NCBI RefSeq assembly: GCF_001270265.1
Contig: NZ_LGAP01000015.1
Span: 1 to 64,000 of the forward strand
Length of the DNA stretch: 64,000 nt
Source: Ensifer adhaerens
GTDB lineage: Bacteria; Pseudomonadota; Alphaproteobacteria; Rhizobiales; Rhizobiaceae
Direction of reading: 5' to 3'
Shown here: piece by piece, positions 49,942-58,326 of the stretch
How positions within the stretch are numbered: the stretch's first letter is position 1
How the letters are laid out: every line of letters begins with the position of its first letter
Translations under genes and position numbers: made by a program
The notes under the pieces: generated by a model
The model's database searches: none
What the model saw: only the letters and a program-made list of their open reading frames with translations
What the model was told of the DNA's origin: nothing

Positions 49942-50850
49942 ATGATGGTCCGGTACGAGCGCCCCTATTCCTATGCCGCCCATTGGGCGCGCCGCTTTGC
50001 CCGCATAGCCTTTGCGATCTTCGCACTGTCCCTGCTTGCGCACCGGTTCGGCCCGTTGACGACGCCGCATCTCCTTGGACTGGTCGGGCTTTCCGGTGCC
50101 TTTGCGCTGCTCGGCGTCCTGCTTGCCGTGGTAGGGCTCGCTCGACTTTGGCAGGTTGCCGCGATCGGCGGCATCGCCTCCGCCTCGGCACTTGTCTATG
50201 CCGCGCCGACGCTCGGTTTCATCGGCTTCGGCGTCGCGCAGTATCTGACCCGACCGGCGATCTACGATGTCAGCACCGACACGGTGACGCCGCCGCCGTG
50301 GCTGAAGGTTCCGCAGACGGAAGAGAGCTGGCTGAAGCGCAATCCGGCCGTGACGCCCGAGGATCGCGAAGCACAGATCGTTGCCTATCCCGGCCTGACC
50401 GGGCGACGTTACGACGGCGCGCTCGACCGCGTGTTCCAGGGGGTGCGCAATGTCGTCGAGAAGACGCGCGTCGGCATCACGCAGGAACTCGGCGTTGAAA
50501 ATACGCGCGCCGATCTCGAGGATCTGGCGGTCCGGCCGAATGCCGGGGCGGACGCCGCCGCCGAGCCGGAGAATATACCCGTGCCGGAAACCCGGCCGGA
50601 AATGGCGCTCGAGGGCGCAATCCCGGGACGGCGTTCCAGCGACGTCGTGCTTCAGGGGGAATGGCGCACGCTGATTGCCGGTTTTCGTTTCGACGTGCTG
50701 ATCCGCCTGCGCGAAGAAGCGGAAACGACGTTCGTCGACCTGCGTGTCGCGTCCCGCTACGGTCAGCACGATCTCGGTATCGGCGCCGCCTTCGCCGATC
50801 AGTTTCTGCGGGCGCTCGATGCGCAGCTGCTCGGTATCGCCGGCGATTGA
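49942..50850 (+). CDS. DUF1499 family membrane protein
   Basis: 302 aa, ATG at 49942. Three hydrophobic helices in the first ~100 residues (RIAFAIFALSLLAHRFG, FALLGVLLAVVGLARLW, VAAIGGIASASALVYAAP). A soluble DUF1499-type domain follows, which includes RRSSDVVLQGEWRTLIAGFRFDVLIRLREE and VDLRVASRYGQHDLGIGAAFADQFLRAL. The VASRYGxxDLG block is the family hallmark. An acidic Ala-rich insert (about 190-220) is an oddity. Function unknown. Confidence 0.8.
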   Translation: MMVRYERPYSYAAHWARRFARIAFAIFALSLLAHRFGPLTTPHLLGLVGLSGAFALLGVLLAVVGLARLWQVAAIGGIASASALVYAAPTLGFIGFGVAQYLTRPAIYDVSTDTVTPPPWLKVPQTEESWLKRNPAVTPEDREAQIVAYPGLTGRRYDGALDRVFQGVRNVVEKTRVGITQELGVENTRADLEDLAVRPNAGADAAAEPENIPVPETRPEMALEGAIPGRRSSDVVLQGEWRTLIAGFRFDVLIRLREEAETTFVDLRVASRYGQHDLGIGAAFADQFLRALDAQLLGIAGD

Positions 50851-50871
50851 TCGATCAAGGCGCTGTGCGCC

Positions 50872-51324
50872 TCACGCGATGAACCGCCCGCGTTCTTCCG
50901 CAGTCGGCACCATGCAGGTCTGGCGGCGTCCGGCGATGCGATAGCGGTTTTTCGCGACGAGATCGTAGAGCGGGTCGCGAACGGCCGCGGGCAGGATGCG
51001 GCAGATATTCACCAGCGACCATGGCAGGCCTAACCCTGCAAGCGTGCGGATCGATCCGTCCGACTTGAAACGCGCGATGCCGTTCTCGATCAGGATGTTG
51101 CTTTCATAGTTGTCCTCATCGAGGCCGTAATGCCTGTAGAGCGCCCGGCCGAGCGGCGACTGCGCCGTCAGGTAGCGATAGCGTGCCTGCCGGTCATGCC
51201 GCAGCATGAAGCGCACCCAGCCCGAGCAGAAGATGCATTCGCCGTCGAAGACGATCACCGGGCGATCGTCGGGAAAGTGCGGCACCGTCGGGTCGTCGCG
51301 GTAGCTGTGGGCTCGTTGCCGCAT
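50872..51324 (-). CDS. DCC-family thiol-disulfide oxidoreductase (DUF393)
   Basis: 150 aa. The family motif DGECIFCSGWVRF (DxxCxxC) is at about residues 27-39, and the rest has a thioredoxin-like pattern with YRYLTAQSPLGRALYRHYGL and the C-terminal DLVAKNRYRIAGRR block. Predicted cytoplasmic redox protein of unknown partner. It ends 21 nt from the convergent DUF1499 gene. The metallo-beta-lactamase-fold gene stops 2 nt upstream of its start on the same strand, so the two form an operon. Confidence 0.85.
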   Translation of the reverse strand: MRQRAHSYRDDPTVPHFPDDRPVIVFDGECIFCSGWVRFMLRHDRQARYRYLTAQSPLGRALYRHYGLDEDNYESNILIENGIARFKSDGSIRTLAGLGLPWSLVNICRILPAAVRDPLYDLVAKNRYRIAGRRQTCMVPTAEERGRFIA

Positions 51325-51326
51325 GT

Positions 51327-52250
51327 TCAGCCGGCTCCCCCCGGCGCCAGGCGATAGTCGCCGAAAAGGGAAGGCGGCCCATCGGTCTCAACGCGCCCCT
51401 GTTCGAGCAGGTCTTCGAGATGCGCCAGCACGGAGAGGGCGGCCGCGCCATGCAATCTGAGGTCGGTCGAGGCATAGATCACCTTGACCATGTCGGGGAT
51501 CTTGCTGTCGCCGGCCCGGACACGTTCGAGCACGGCGCGCTCCCGCATGCGGCGATGAGCGCGCAGCCCCCGGAGAAACGATGCCGGCTCGATGACAGGC
51601 CCGCCATGGCCGGGCAGATACAGCCGGTCGTCGCGCGTGAGCAGCTTTTCCAGCGAGGCCATGTAATCCGCCATGGCGCCATCCGGCGGGGCGACGATCG
51701 TCGTCGCCCAGGCCATGACGTGATCGGCGGAAAACACGGTGCCGGTGCCGTCGAGCGCAAAGACCATATGGTTGGCGGTGTGGCCGGGGGTGGCAAGCCC
51801 CGTCAGCGCCCAGCCGTCACCTTCGATCCGCCCGCCATCGGCAAGAACGATGTCGGGCGAAAATTCCATGTCGGAGCTCTCGGCGAAGGGGTTGATCTCG
51901 CCTTCATGCAAAGGTCTGGCGGCGCGGTGTGGCCCTTCGCCGACGATCGTTGCCCCAGTCGCGGCCTTCAGCCGTCGCGCCAGCGGCGAGTGATCGCGGT
52001 GGGTGTGGCTGACGGCGATGTGGGTTACTTCCCGGCCTTTGAGCGCCGTCATCAGCGCCTGAAAATGCGCTTCATCGTCCGGGCCTGGATCGATCACCGC
52101 CACCGAGCGGTCGCCGACGATATAGCTGTTGGTGCCGTGAAAGGTGAAGGGGCCGGGATTGTTGACGGTGATGCGCTGAACGCCGTCGGCAACGGTCACG
52201 GCCTCGCCATGCGCCGGCTTGAAATCGAGGTCGAAGTCGGGGCCTTGCAT
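51327..52250 (-). CDS. Metallo-beta-lactamase-fold hydrolase (LACTB2-like)
   Basis: 307 aa from the ATG at 52250, which has AGGA upstream; the frame runs on to 52655 without support. The zinc motif HxHxDH is SHTHRDH, followed by GHTANH and SADHVM for the other ligands and PGHGGPV. A C-terminal winged-helix-like tail (RMRERAVLERVRAGDSKIPDM, LHGAAALSVLAHLEDLLEQG) is typical of the LACTB2/glyoxalase-II-like group. These are hydrolases of thioesters or RNA; the substrate here is unknown. It lies 17 nt downstream of a cupin gene. Confidence 0.88.
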   Translation of the reverse strand: MQGPDFDLDFKPAHGEAVTVADGVQRITVNNPGPFTFHGTNSYIVGDRSVAVIDPGPDDEAHFQALMTALKGREVTHIAVSHTHRDHSPLARRLKAATGATIVGEGPHRAARPLHEGEINPFAESSDMEFSPDIVLADGGRIEGDGWALTGLATPGHTANHMVFALDGTGTVFSADHVMAWATTIVAPPDGAMADYMASLEKLLTRDDRLYLPGHGGPVIEPASFLRGLRAHRRMRERAVLERVRAGDSKIPDMVKVIYASTDLRLHGAAALSVLAHLEDLLEQGRVETDGPPSLFGDYRLAPGGAG

Positions 52251-52267
52251 GCGTCTTTTCCTGGCCT

Positions 52268-52564
52268 TCACTTGTATTCGATCTCGATGAACGACATCGG
52301 TGCGCTGCCGGCATTGACGACATTGTGCGCCATTCCGGCCTCGCGCCGGTAGGCCGCTCCCTTGGCGATGTCTATCCGCCGGCTGCCGCCTTCCTCCTCC
52401 AGCAGGAACTGGCAGTCGGTCATCGGCACGACGACATAACCCAGACCATGGACATGATGGCCGGTATCGGCACCGGGCGCGAAGTCCCATCGGGTAATGC
52501 GCACCACGGCATCGTCGACGAGAATGCTGGGCACGGCAGGCGGACGGGCGCGAAACTGGCTCAT
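52268..52564 (-). CDS. Cupin-domain protein
   Basis: 98 aa from the ATG at 52564 (MSQFRARPPAVPSILVDD), with GGAG 7 nt upstream; METPM at 52576 is an alternative. A single cupin barrel with metal ligands in GADTGHHVHGLGYVVVP and a second motif AYRREAGMAHNVVNAGS. Small cupins of this kind are often metal-dependent dioxygenases or regulators. It is the first gene of a minus-strand group cupin, MBL-fold, DCC. Confidence 0.85.
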   Translation of the reverse strand: MSQFRARPPAVPSILVDDAVVRITRWDFAPGADTGHHVHGLGYVVVPMTDCQFLLEEEGGSRRIDIAKGAAYRREAGMAHNVVNAGSAPMSFIEIEYK

Positions 52565-52778
52565 CGGGGTCTCCATTCGCGCCGGAGAATAGGAGGTGAC
52601 GGTCGCGAAGGGAAGGGCGATGCGGCGCCAGGCGCTGGCGTTTCGCCGGGGGCAAAGTGAATGCTGGCGAACAAAGCCCAACAAAACCGCTGAAACCGCA
52701 AACTTAATCATTGTGACACGGCACGAGCTTTGCTAATCAGGCGCTCGATTTGGCGAGTCTATTTCTCGCCAGCTCCGT

Positions 52779-52853
52779 TGGGGCGTAGCCAAGCGGTAAG
52801 GCAGCGGTTTTTGGTACCGCCATCCCCTGGTTCGAATCCAGGCGCCCCAGCCA
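52779..52853 (+). tRNA. tRNA-Gln (anticodon TTG)
   Basis: 75 nt including an encoded CCA. Acceptor stem TGGGGCG/CGCCCCA, D arm AGCC-AAGCGGTAA-GGC, anticodon stem GCGGT/ACCGC with loop TTTTGGT (anticodon TTG), T arm CCTGG-TTCGAAT-CCAGG. It opens the accessory strip that follows. Confidence 0.97.
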
Positions 52854-53054
52854 TTATCTTGTTATCTAATGAAATCAACTAGTTATGATGTATCGGAAGA
52901 TGCGAAACCGGAACACTTTTCCGGTGCATAATTCCGGATCATGGCGCGCCTTCTTGATCGTGATTCATAGTGCGGCATTCTGCATCATCGCCTGCCTTGG
53001 CTGGATCCCACGACAACACCACCTCTGCCTTGTTCTAGAGACAGGGAGAGCATT

Positions 53055-53243
53055 ATGCCCGAAACTATCAAATGCATGGCGTGTGGGGCGGAGTATGAAG
53101 TCTGCTTCAATTCGAAGAAGGGGCACGTGACCGACGTCTTGTCCTGTCACCAGTGCCCGACTGACTTCGGACCCTATCAGGGTACGTATAGATTTCTGAA
53201 GCAGATATGGAACGCCTCTATTGCGGAGCAACGGCGCTCATAA
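53055..53243 (+). CDS. Small zinc-ribbon-like hypothetical protein
   Basis: 62 aa, ATG at 53055 preceded by GGGAGAG. Two cysteine pairs, CMACGAEYEVC and CHQC, suggest a zinc ribbon; the rest (GPYQGTYRFLKQIWN) is short. Base composition is lower in GC than the core genes around it. It lies 200 nt after tRNA-Gln and its 3' end overlaps the convergent Abi-alpha gene by 26 nt. Family not recognised. Confidence 0.6.
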   Translation: MPETIKCMACGAEYEVCFNSKKGHVTDVLSCHQCPTDFGPYQGTYRFLKQIWNASIAEQRRS

Positions 53244-53970
53244 ACTTGATGCCGAAGTCAGTTAAGCGAAGCTCCTTAAAGATTCTGGTGCCGGTCTGTG
53301 GCTCGCCTCTGCCATTCGCATAAAGCGGTTCCTGCTTGGCGCTGTCGTAGAAGGCGCTAAGTCCGAGTGCATAAAGGTGTTGACCGTAAAACTCGATGTT
53401 GTCAGGGAAGGTCAAACCGTCGCGAGGAATTTCATCGACTTCAACGTGATGCCCGGTGAAGATGTTCTTTGCGGCGTCATAGTCACTCGTATACTGCTGA
53501 CGAATTGCGCTGCCTTCCTTGAAGCGACTCCACATTGCTTGAAGCAATAATGCCTCGTCGGATGATATCTGTTTGATCAAAAGCGGAAACGCCGGGTGCG
53601 CATTGTGAACGCGTTCGCTATCCATGCTGGACGTCAGCAATTGTGAAAACATCTCATCAATTGGCGTGCCTTCCGGCTCATACCGGATACCCTCAAGGAC
53701 CGGCCCCAAGATCTGAGGCGGTGGGGCTATGCGGTTCGCCTCTGGCACGCGGCGAATCGACGTGTCGATGTATTGCCGAAATCGATCTTGCAAGGCTGCC
53801 GTCAATTGGAAGGGCGCGAGAACCAAATGAAGAGTCTTGGTCAAGTCCTCGATCACCGAACCGATCTGCTTCGCGCCGGGCTTCACGGCATCGTCATAGG
53901 CATCTTTGACGGGGATTTGCTTCGCGACTTCTGTCGCGATTGCTACGGCAAGGTCTGTTCCTTCCGCCAT
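53218..53970 (-). CDS. Abi-alpha (DUF4393) family protein, possible phage-defence gene
   Basis: 250 aa from the ATG at 53970, with a strong AGGAGATCAAG site; the longer frame to 54024 is not needed. The N terminus (ATEVAKQIPVKDAYDDAVKPGAKQIGSVIEDLTKTLHLVLAP) and the segment YEPEGTPIDEMFSQLLTSSMDSERVHNAHPAFPLLIKQISSDEALLLQA match the DUF4393 pattern, also named Abi-alpha after abortive infection genes. No signal peptide. A helical N terminus is followed by a mixed domain. Mid-to-low GC and placement beside tRNA-Gln suggest acquisition by transfer. Defence activity is inferred from the family name only. Confidence 0.72.
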   Translation of the reverse strand: MAEGTDLAVAIATEVAKQIPVKDAYDDAVKPGAKQIGSVIEDLTKTLHLVLAPFQLTAALQDRFRQYIDTSIRRVPEANRIAPPPQILGPVLEGIRYEPEGTPIDEMFSQLLTSSMDSERVHNAHPAFPLLIKQISSDEALLLQAMWSRFKEGSAIRQQYTSDYDAAKNIFTGHHVEVDEIPRDGLTFPDNIEFYGQHLYALGLSAFYDSAKQEPLYANGRGEPQTGTRIFKELRLTDFGIKFMSAVAPQ

Positions 53971-54166
53971 CTTGATCTCCTGGTGGTTCGGCGTTGCCTC
54001 ACTTAGTAACAAAAAGTCCGCCAATCCAATTTTCCTGTTTGGGCTGGGCGACCGATGCCTTGCATTAGCCGATTTCTACCTACGTTGTGATCGTGGACGC
54101 TAAATTAAATGGCGCGCATAAACTTAATTTTTATTTGGTTATATTTGAAAATTTAGGAGATATGAA

Positions 54167-54451
54167 TTGGGACAAGCAAAAGCAGAAATGATGCGTCGAG
54201 AGGACCTACGCAACTTGGCCGACGAAGTGGCTTTAAGGGCCAAAGCAATCCATGAATGTGAAAGACACAGCGGCATATATTTGACTAACTCTGATCCGGA
54301 TGCCGAGCGGCTTGCCTATGCCATGGGCACGAACATGGTGAAAAACCGCGAAGTTGACGGTTCGCGACAAGAGTTCATGGATGCAATCAAAGAAGCGATC
54401 TCAGAAGCGGGATGGGAGTGCCCATCGTGCGAGAAAGACAGGCATGATTGA
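54167..54451 (+). CDS. Hypothetical protein
   Basis: 94 aa from a TTG at 54167, 6 nt after AGGAGA; the ATG at 54162 is out of frame and leads to an early stop. Mostly helical and charged (MGQAKAEMMRREDLRNLADEV) with a C-terminal CPSC pair (GWECPSCEKDRHD) that may bind zinc. The upstream ~60 nt is notably AT-rich, consistent with a foreign promoter. A terminator follows at 54460. Family not recognised. Confidence 0.6.
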   Translation: MGQAKAEMMRREDLRNLADEVALRAKAIHECERHSGIYLTNSDPDAERLAYAMGTNMVKNREVDGSRQEFMDAIKEAISEAGWECPSCEKDRHD

Positions 54452-54459
54452 GTAAGTTA

Positions 54460-54489
54460 GAAGCCCGCCCACTGAGGTCGGCGGGCTTC
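54460..54489 (+). terminator. Terminator after the 54167 gene
   Basis: GAAGCCCGCC and GGCGGGCTTC form a 10-bp stem with a 10-nt loop, 8 nt after the stop. It lacks a good U run (CGATTC follows), so strength is uncertain. Confidence 0.6.
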
Positions 54490-54492
54490 GAT

Positions 54493-54606
54493 TCAGGTCT
54501 GGCGCTCCTTCCACGCGTCTATCATTGCGTTGATCTTCGGTTGCACCATACGCCGTGCCACCTCGCGATCCACGCCTTCTAAAAGCAGCGTATCGTAGTG
54601 GGTCAT
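54493..54606 (-). pseudogene. Remnant C-terminus of an unidentified protein
   Basis: A clean 37-codon frame starts MTHYDTLLLEG and ends DAWKERQT, with charged, helix-like composition (VDREVARRMVQPKINAM). It lacks a ribosome site at its only ATG and reads back in frame a little further (HASPHT). This looks like the tail of a longer gene that has been lost. Source unknown. Confidence 0.3.
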
Positions 54607-54694
54607 GGTGTGTGGCGAAGCGTGATCTGCATGGTGTGCCGACCGCCTCATCTATGGTAGCGCCGTTCCAATCCATCCTTGCAATTTCTGCAAC

Positions 54695-54724
54695 AAAAAA
54701 CCCGCCAACGGACGCTGGCGGGTC
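54695..54724 (-). terminator. Terminator of the 54755 lipoprotein gene
   Basis: On the minus strand ACCCGCCA, 8-nt loop, TGGCGGGT and then TTTTTT (plus-strand AAAAAA at 54695-54700). It lies about 30 nt beyond the stop. Confidence 0.9.
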
Positions 54725-54754
54725 TCGAATGTCTGTCGTTGGATGCGCTGGCTA

Positions 54755-55189
54755 TCAGCTCGCCGCTGCAGCCGGCTTCTCCGCCTTGGCGCCGCCGAGG
54801 AATTCTTCGCACCAGCTCGGGCCGTCGGCGCGCTTGTGGTCGCCGACCAGGCGGATTGAGCGGATGACATAGTCGGAAGAGACGGTCAGTTGCACCGAGC
54901 AGCTCAGATATTCCGTGCGGGCCGAGGAAATTCGCTTGCCGCGCTTGCCGTCCTTGCCGGTTTCGTATTGGGCCGCAACCTTGCGGGTCTTGTAGCCGCC
55001 CTTCCAGTTGTAGACGGTGGAGCTGCCGCTTTCGACGTCGGAAAGCGGGGGGCCATACTGGGCGAAGAAGCCGCCGGCCGGCTGACCGAGCCAACGGGAT
55101 TCAACCGCGTTCTTGGAAATCCCCGTCGTCGTGGTGCAGCCTGCGAGCGCAAGCGCGAGGCCTGCCACCGTCATCATGCGGAAGTTCAT
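54755..55189 (-). CDS. Lipoprotein of unknown function
   Basis: 144 aa. Lipobox LALAGC with the lipidated Cys at residue 18. The mature part (WLGQPAGGFFAQYGPPLSDVESGSSTVYNWKGGY, TEYLSCSVQLTVSSDYVIRSIRLVGDH, WCEEFLG) looks like a small beta-rich SmpA/BamE-like fold: the GxPxxxFFAQYGPP opening is a shared pattern of rhizobial outer-membrane lipoproteins. Strong terminator downstream. The start overlaps the stop of a possible 42-codon ORF (ATGA). Confidence 0.78.
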   Translation of the reverse strand: MNFRMMTVAGLALALAGCTTTTGISKNAVESRWLGQPAGGFFAQYGPPLSDVESGSSTVYNWKGGYKTRKVAAQYETGKDGKRGKRISSARTEYLSCSVQLTVSSDYVIRSIRLVGDHKRADGPSWCEEFLGGAKAEKPAAAAS

Positions 55190-55314
55190 GTTTTCGTCCC
55201 TTTGGCTCTCGTTCTGAAATAGGCGTGGCGCGCGGGCCCCAATCCCCTGAGTTTGCGCGCTTTCCGTTGAGCCTCTAGCGCCAAAAGCCGGTAAAGAAAA
55301 TCCGCAGTCTGCAT
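55186..55314 (-). CDS. Possible small basic protein upstream of the lipoprotein gene
   Basis: 42 codons starting MQTADFLYRLLALEAQRK and ending YFRTRAKGTKT. Its TGA overlaps the lipoprotein ATG (ATGA), and AAAGGGACG inside it can serve as that gene's ribosome site. No ribosome site of its own is visible at 55314. Basic and helical. It may be a leader ORF or chance. Beyond it, 55315-55806 shows no gene I can support. Confidence 0.3.
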   Translation of the reverse strand: MQTADFLYRLLALEAQRKARKLRGLGPARHAYFRTRAKGTKT

Positions 55315-55806
55315 TCTGTTTAAGGAAAATGCGGAGCGTTGCAGAAAGTCCCTATTTGGCCCGGCAAGCTCACCGCAACGGGATCCGTTGGGACGGATTT
55401 CGATCTGATCAACCGCCGCTGCGGGCATGGGAAACCGTGCCACATATCGATGCGAATCGTTCTGTCGAGGGACGGCCGTTGGCAAAGTCGGCGACGAGAT
55501 GGAAAGGCTGTCTGCCTGCTGCCGCGCAGGCACGGATTGCCCCGGTGCATCTGGCAAGGAGGGTTCCGGTCGGCGGACTATTCTCCGATCAGCTTGCAGC
55601 CGATCTTGGTGTCGCTTCCGGCGATCGCGTTCAGCGGGCCATCACAGACATCGCAGTCGAGCAGGTTGTCCGGGCCTGGAGAGAGCCGGCCTCGGTTTCT
55701 GCCTCGGTTTTCCACAGCTCCGGCTTTTTTGGCGAGACCGAGAAGGTTTTTCGCAATAGGCGCTTGTGCAATCCAAAAGCCTGTTCTATAGAGGCGCCGC
55801 TGGTCA

Positions 55807-55883
55807 CGGAGTGTAGCGCAGTCTGGTAGCGCACCACGTTCGGGACGTGGGGGTCGCAAGTTCGAATCTTGCCACTCCGACCA
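55807..55883 (+). tRNA. tRNA-Pro (anticodon CGG)
   Basis: 77 nt including an encoded CCA. Acceptor stem CGGAGTG/CACTCCG, anticodon stem CCACG/CGTGG with loop TTCGGGA (anticodon CGG), T arm with TTCGAAT. Standard bacterial features. Confidence 0.97.
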
Positions 55884-56218
55884 GCTAAATCAATCCCTTA
55901 ATTCATATTCTGTTCGGCCCGTATCTTGATGCGGACCGATTGCGGACGTTTTCAGCGCACGCAAGCCGTGCTTTGTAAAAGGCCCGCCTCTCACGCCGAT
56001 AGACTTGCTCCAAATTCGGCGCAGGCCGCCGATCCGCTCTCTCGTTCAACGTCTTCTTCAAATCCCATAGCGGTCGTCCAACTCCCCCGGCGCGCAGTTT
56101 GCAGCCCGGATTGCGCTGTTCGTCGAATAACAGTGCATTATTGGATGTTCGACTTGTTGGATCGTAACCAAGGGTTGTAAGCTCGGTAGCTACATTATCG
56201 TTGTCGAGAGGAGAAGGA
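55884..56218 (-). other. Gap after tRNA-Pro with a possible gene remnant
   Basis: 335 nt. A minus-strand frame ending at 55903 reads SNNALLFDEQRNPGCKLR, then WDLKKTLNERADRRPAP and YRRERRAFYKARLACAE. The charged, helical composition resembles a decayed integrase-like or phage-type protein end, but I cannot identify it. It has no start signal, and the frame continues senselessly into the antisense of the next gene. Position beside a tRNA fits integration debris. Confidence 0.25.
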
Positions 56219-56638
56219 ATGTTCATCAGGCGGGCAATAGCCGCATCGGCGCTGGTTCTGGCGAGCCATGGCCTGGCGCAGGCACAGAGCTGCGAAAAGA
56301 ATTTCAAGGTATCCGGTGTGCCGTTGGTCACGGCCATCAGCTACAAGACCTGGCAGGAATTCGCCAAGCTGAAACCTGAAACCGCGTTGCAGCGACTTGC
56401 CCAAGGTGTTGCCGCCGAAGGGTTCTCGGGCATCAAGGTCAACAAGTCGCTCGGCACCGTTGACGCATTTCAGGAAACGACGGGTTCGGGCCGGATCCAG
56501 ACATTGCGCGTCGTCGCCCGCAAGCGCGGCGCCGGCACGCGCGTCGATGCCATCTTTGATATCCAGGCCGGGCAGATGACCTCCAAGGACATCGTGCGCG
56601 ACGGTCTCTGCAACATCATTCGCTCGGCGACGGAATAG
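56219..56638 (+). CDS. Secreted hypothetical protein
   Basis: 139 aa from the ATG at 56219, preceded by GAGAGGAGAAGGA. A signal peptide ends near LAQAQ (residue 23). The mature part (CEKNFKVSGVPLVTAISYKTWQEFAKLKPETALQRLAQGVAAEGFSGI) is an alpha/beta domain ending in a second cysteine (RDGLCNIIRSATE), which may pair with the first. The pattern is common among small rhizobial periplasmic proteins; function unknown. A RIME1-like repeat follows 150 nt downstream. Confidence 0.75.
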   Translation: MFIRRAIAASALVLASHGLAQAQSCEKNFKVSGVPLVTAISYKTWQEFAKLKPETALQRLAQGVAAEGFSGIKVNKSLGTVDAFQETTGSGRIQTLRVVARKRGAGTRVDAIFDIQAGQMTSKDIVRDGLCNIIRSATE

Positions 56639-56785
56639 CCGTCAGGCAGTATCTCTGGCCGCCCGATTGCGAAGTGATCCGCAAATCCATTCGAGATGGT
56701 GGAGGCAGAATTGTACGGTGGACGGCTCGCTGCCATTGTGCGACCTGATGGGGCGGCAAGCGAAGGGCTCCGATCAGCGCGGCCA

Positions 56786-56887
56786 CTGCATGTGTCCTTA
56801 AATCCTAGCCGATTTAAGGACAAAAACATGCAGCAATTCAAAGCGCTACAGCGACCTTTGCGCGTCTGATAAGACGCGCGGCGCTGT
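56786..56887 (+). repeat. RIME1-like repeat, copy 2
   Basis: Same two-palindrome unit as at 6521-6622. CTGCATGT to ACATGCAG forms the first palindrome, and GCGCGTCTGATAAGACGCGC the second. It sits between convergent small genes. Confidence 0.85.
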
Positions 56888-56915
56888 AGGTGGCCGCATC
56901 GACCGGCCGGCATTC

Positions 56916-57095
56916 TCAGCCCTGCTTTTCCAGAGCCTTCAGGAAGGATTGGCCGATTGCCTGCGCCTGCAGCATCGAGGAAAAATTTCCCTGTGCCGGA
57001 TGGGTGACGCCGCGATACTTTACGACAAAGCACCATTTGCCGTTCATTCGTTTCTCGACGGTCACGGTCGTTTCCGGTTTTTTGTCCGTGGTCAT
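56916..57095 (-). CDS. Small hypothetical protein
   Basis: 59 aa from the ATG at 57095 (MTTDKKPETTVTVEKRMNG), with GGGAGACGAAG just upstream. It reads as a beta-hairpin-rich segment (KWCFVVKYRGVTHPAQG) and a C-terminal helix (MLQAQAIGQSFLKALEKQG). No signal or membrane segment. Family not recognised. Confidence 0.55.
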   Translation of the reverse strand: MTTDKKPETTVTVEKRMNGKWCFVVKYRGVTHPAQGNFSSMLQAQAIGQSFLKALEKQG

Positions 57096-57694
57096 CTTCG
57101 TCTCCCTGAGATGCTGCGCGTCGTCGCGTGAGAACTGGATATCCGCATGATGCGGCTGATGTCCATATGCATCGGGTTTGTCATGGCTTGACCGGCACAA
57201 GGTCGGGACATCCGGCCGCTTTTTGGGCATGTCGATGCGGTAGGCCAGGGCGCCGAGCCGGCGTCAGTACGCGCTGATCGAGAATTGGACAGTAGATGAT
57301 GGGAGAGGGCTCGCAAGGGCCCTTTCTTGTTGCCTGGCCGGATCCTGAGCGGATCGATGGTCAGGCGGACTGTCCCACGACGTTCGGAAACGATGAAACA
57401 GCCCTATCGATCATCATGATCGACGCGCCAACTTACAAATGCGTCCGCGAATTTGAAGACACGTATTTCGCGACCGCCGATCAAGGTGAAGCAATTTCGA
57501 GGGGTGTCCCATTTCGGGACAATCCCGCTTTCGTCATTGCAAGGACTACGATCTCTCGACCGTTATCGCGGCGGCGGAAGCCTCGGGTGAGGGGCAGTCT
57601 CCATCGCTGCATCCGAAGCGCTCGCCGTGTCGGCATCTGATCCCTGCGGATGCAGATCGACGAATTCAAGCCGCGTGTTCGGGGTATCGAGGCT
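57096..57694. other. Intergenic stretch without a supported gene
   Basis: About 600 nt. Frames of up to 114 codons exist (for example 57296-57640 plus) but have no ribosome site, odd composition and no recognisable motif. GGGCTCGCAAGGGCCCTTTCTTGTT near 57308-57332 could be a weak hairpin. This may be gene debris. Confidence 0.35.
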
Positions 57695-58069
57695 CTAGCC
57701 GGTGACGCGGCCGCCGCCTTTTTCGCGCAGGGGAGCAGCACCCGTCAGAACGAAACCCGGCAGGCCCGGATCGTAGCCGCCGGAAACGGTATAGGCCGCC
57801 GCGTCGCATCCCCTGCGGAAGGTGAACGCGGTTCCACGGGTTTTACCGCGCGGCGTAATCTCGCCGGAAAAGGCGACAAGGCCGGGTCTGACGAAAGCGC
57901 TCAGCGACGATTTCACCGTCTGGTAGGGTGATGCACCGCGCTGGTAGTCGATCGCCATCAGCGAGCCATTGTGGTCGAAGAGCGCCTCGTCGGCACGTGC
58001 CGCGCTCAACGCTGCAGTGAGCGTGGCAACGACGGCGAAGCTGCTCGATAGCGTCTTGGGCGCAATCAT
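57695..58069 (-). CDS. Secreted hypothetical protein
   Basis: 124 aa from an ATG at 58069 (MIAPKTLSSSFAVVATLTAAL); a GTG at 58081 is an alternative. A signal peptide ends near AARAD (residue 27). The mature part has ALFDHNGSLMAIDYQRGASPYQTVKSSLSAFVRPGLVAFSGEITPRGKTRGTAFTFRRGC and a C-terminal Gly-rich tail. It is probably periplasmic. Family not recognised; the ribosome site is weak. Confidence 0.55.
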   Translation of the reverse strand: MIAPKTLSSSFAVVATLTAALSAARADEALFDHNGSLMAIDYQRGASPYQTVKSSLSAFVRPGLVAFSGEITPRGKTRGTAFTFRRGCDAAAYTVSGGYDPGLPGFVLTGAAPLREKGGGRVTG

Positions 58070-58326
58070 CTGCGTGTTCACGTCTCGCGGGTTGGCCGGA
58101 TCCTGTCTGAAGTGAAGCAGATCGGTGGACGGAGTCAATCTCCCGGCCCGTTCTCGGTACCGGGATCCGAGACGCGACGACAGCGTAGGGAAAGCGCATG
58201 GGCGCCCAACGCGTCACGCTCCGTTATTGTTCAATTTGAAACGGCCTGTTCACTGAGTGATGTCTTATCAGGGTGAACAATAAAGGCGATATTGTCTTCA
58301 ACAATCGTTCTCCCCGTGAGGCTCAG

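Noticed and set aside
54480-54520. Possible att duplication of the tRNA-Gln 3' end (TCGATTCAGGTCTGGCGC compared with TCGAATCCAGGCGCC)
   Set aside because: The match is too gapped to be an attachment-site duplication; no other copy of the tRNA 3' end was seen up to tRNA-Pro.
55329-55829. 166-codon plus-strand frame running into tRNA-Pro
   Set aside because: It overlaps the tRNA gene, lacks a ribosome site and shows no recognisable sequence.
57296-57640. 114-codon plus-strand frame in the accessory strip
   Set aside because: No ribosome site, no motif and an arginine-rich tail typical of chance frames in GC-rich DNA.
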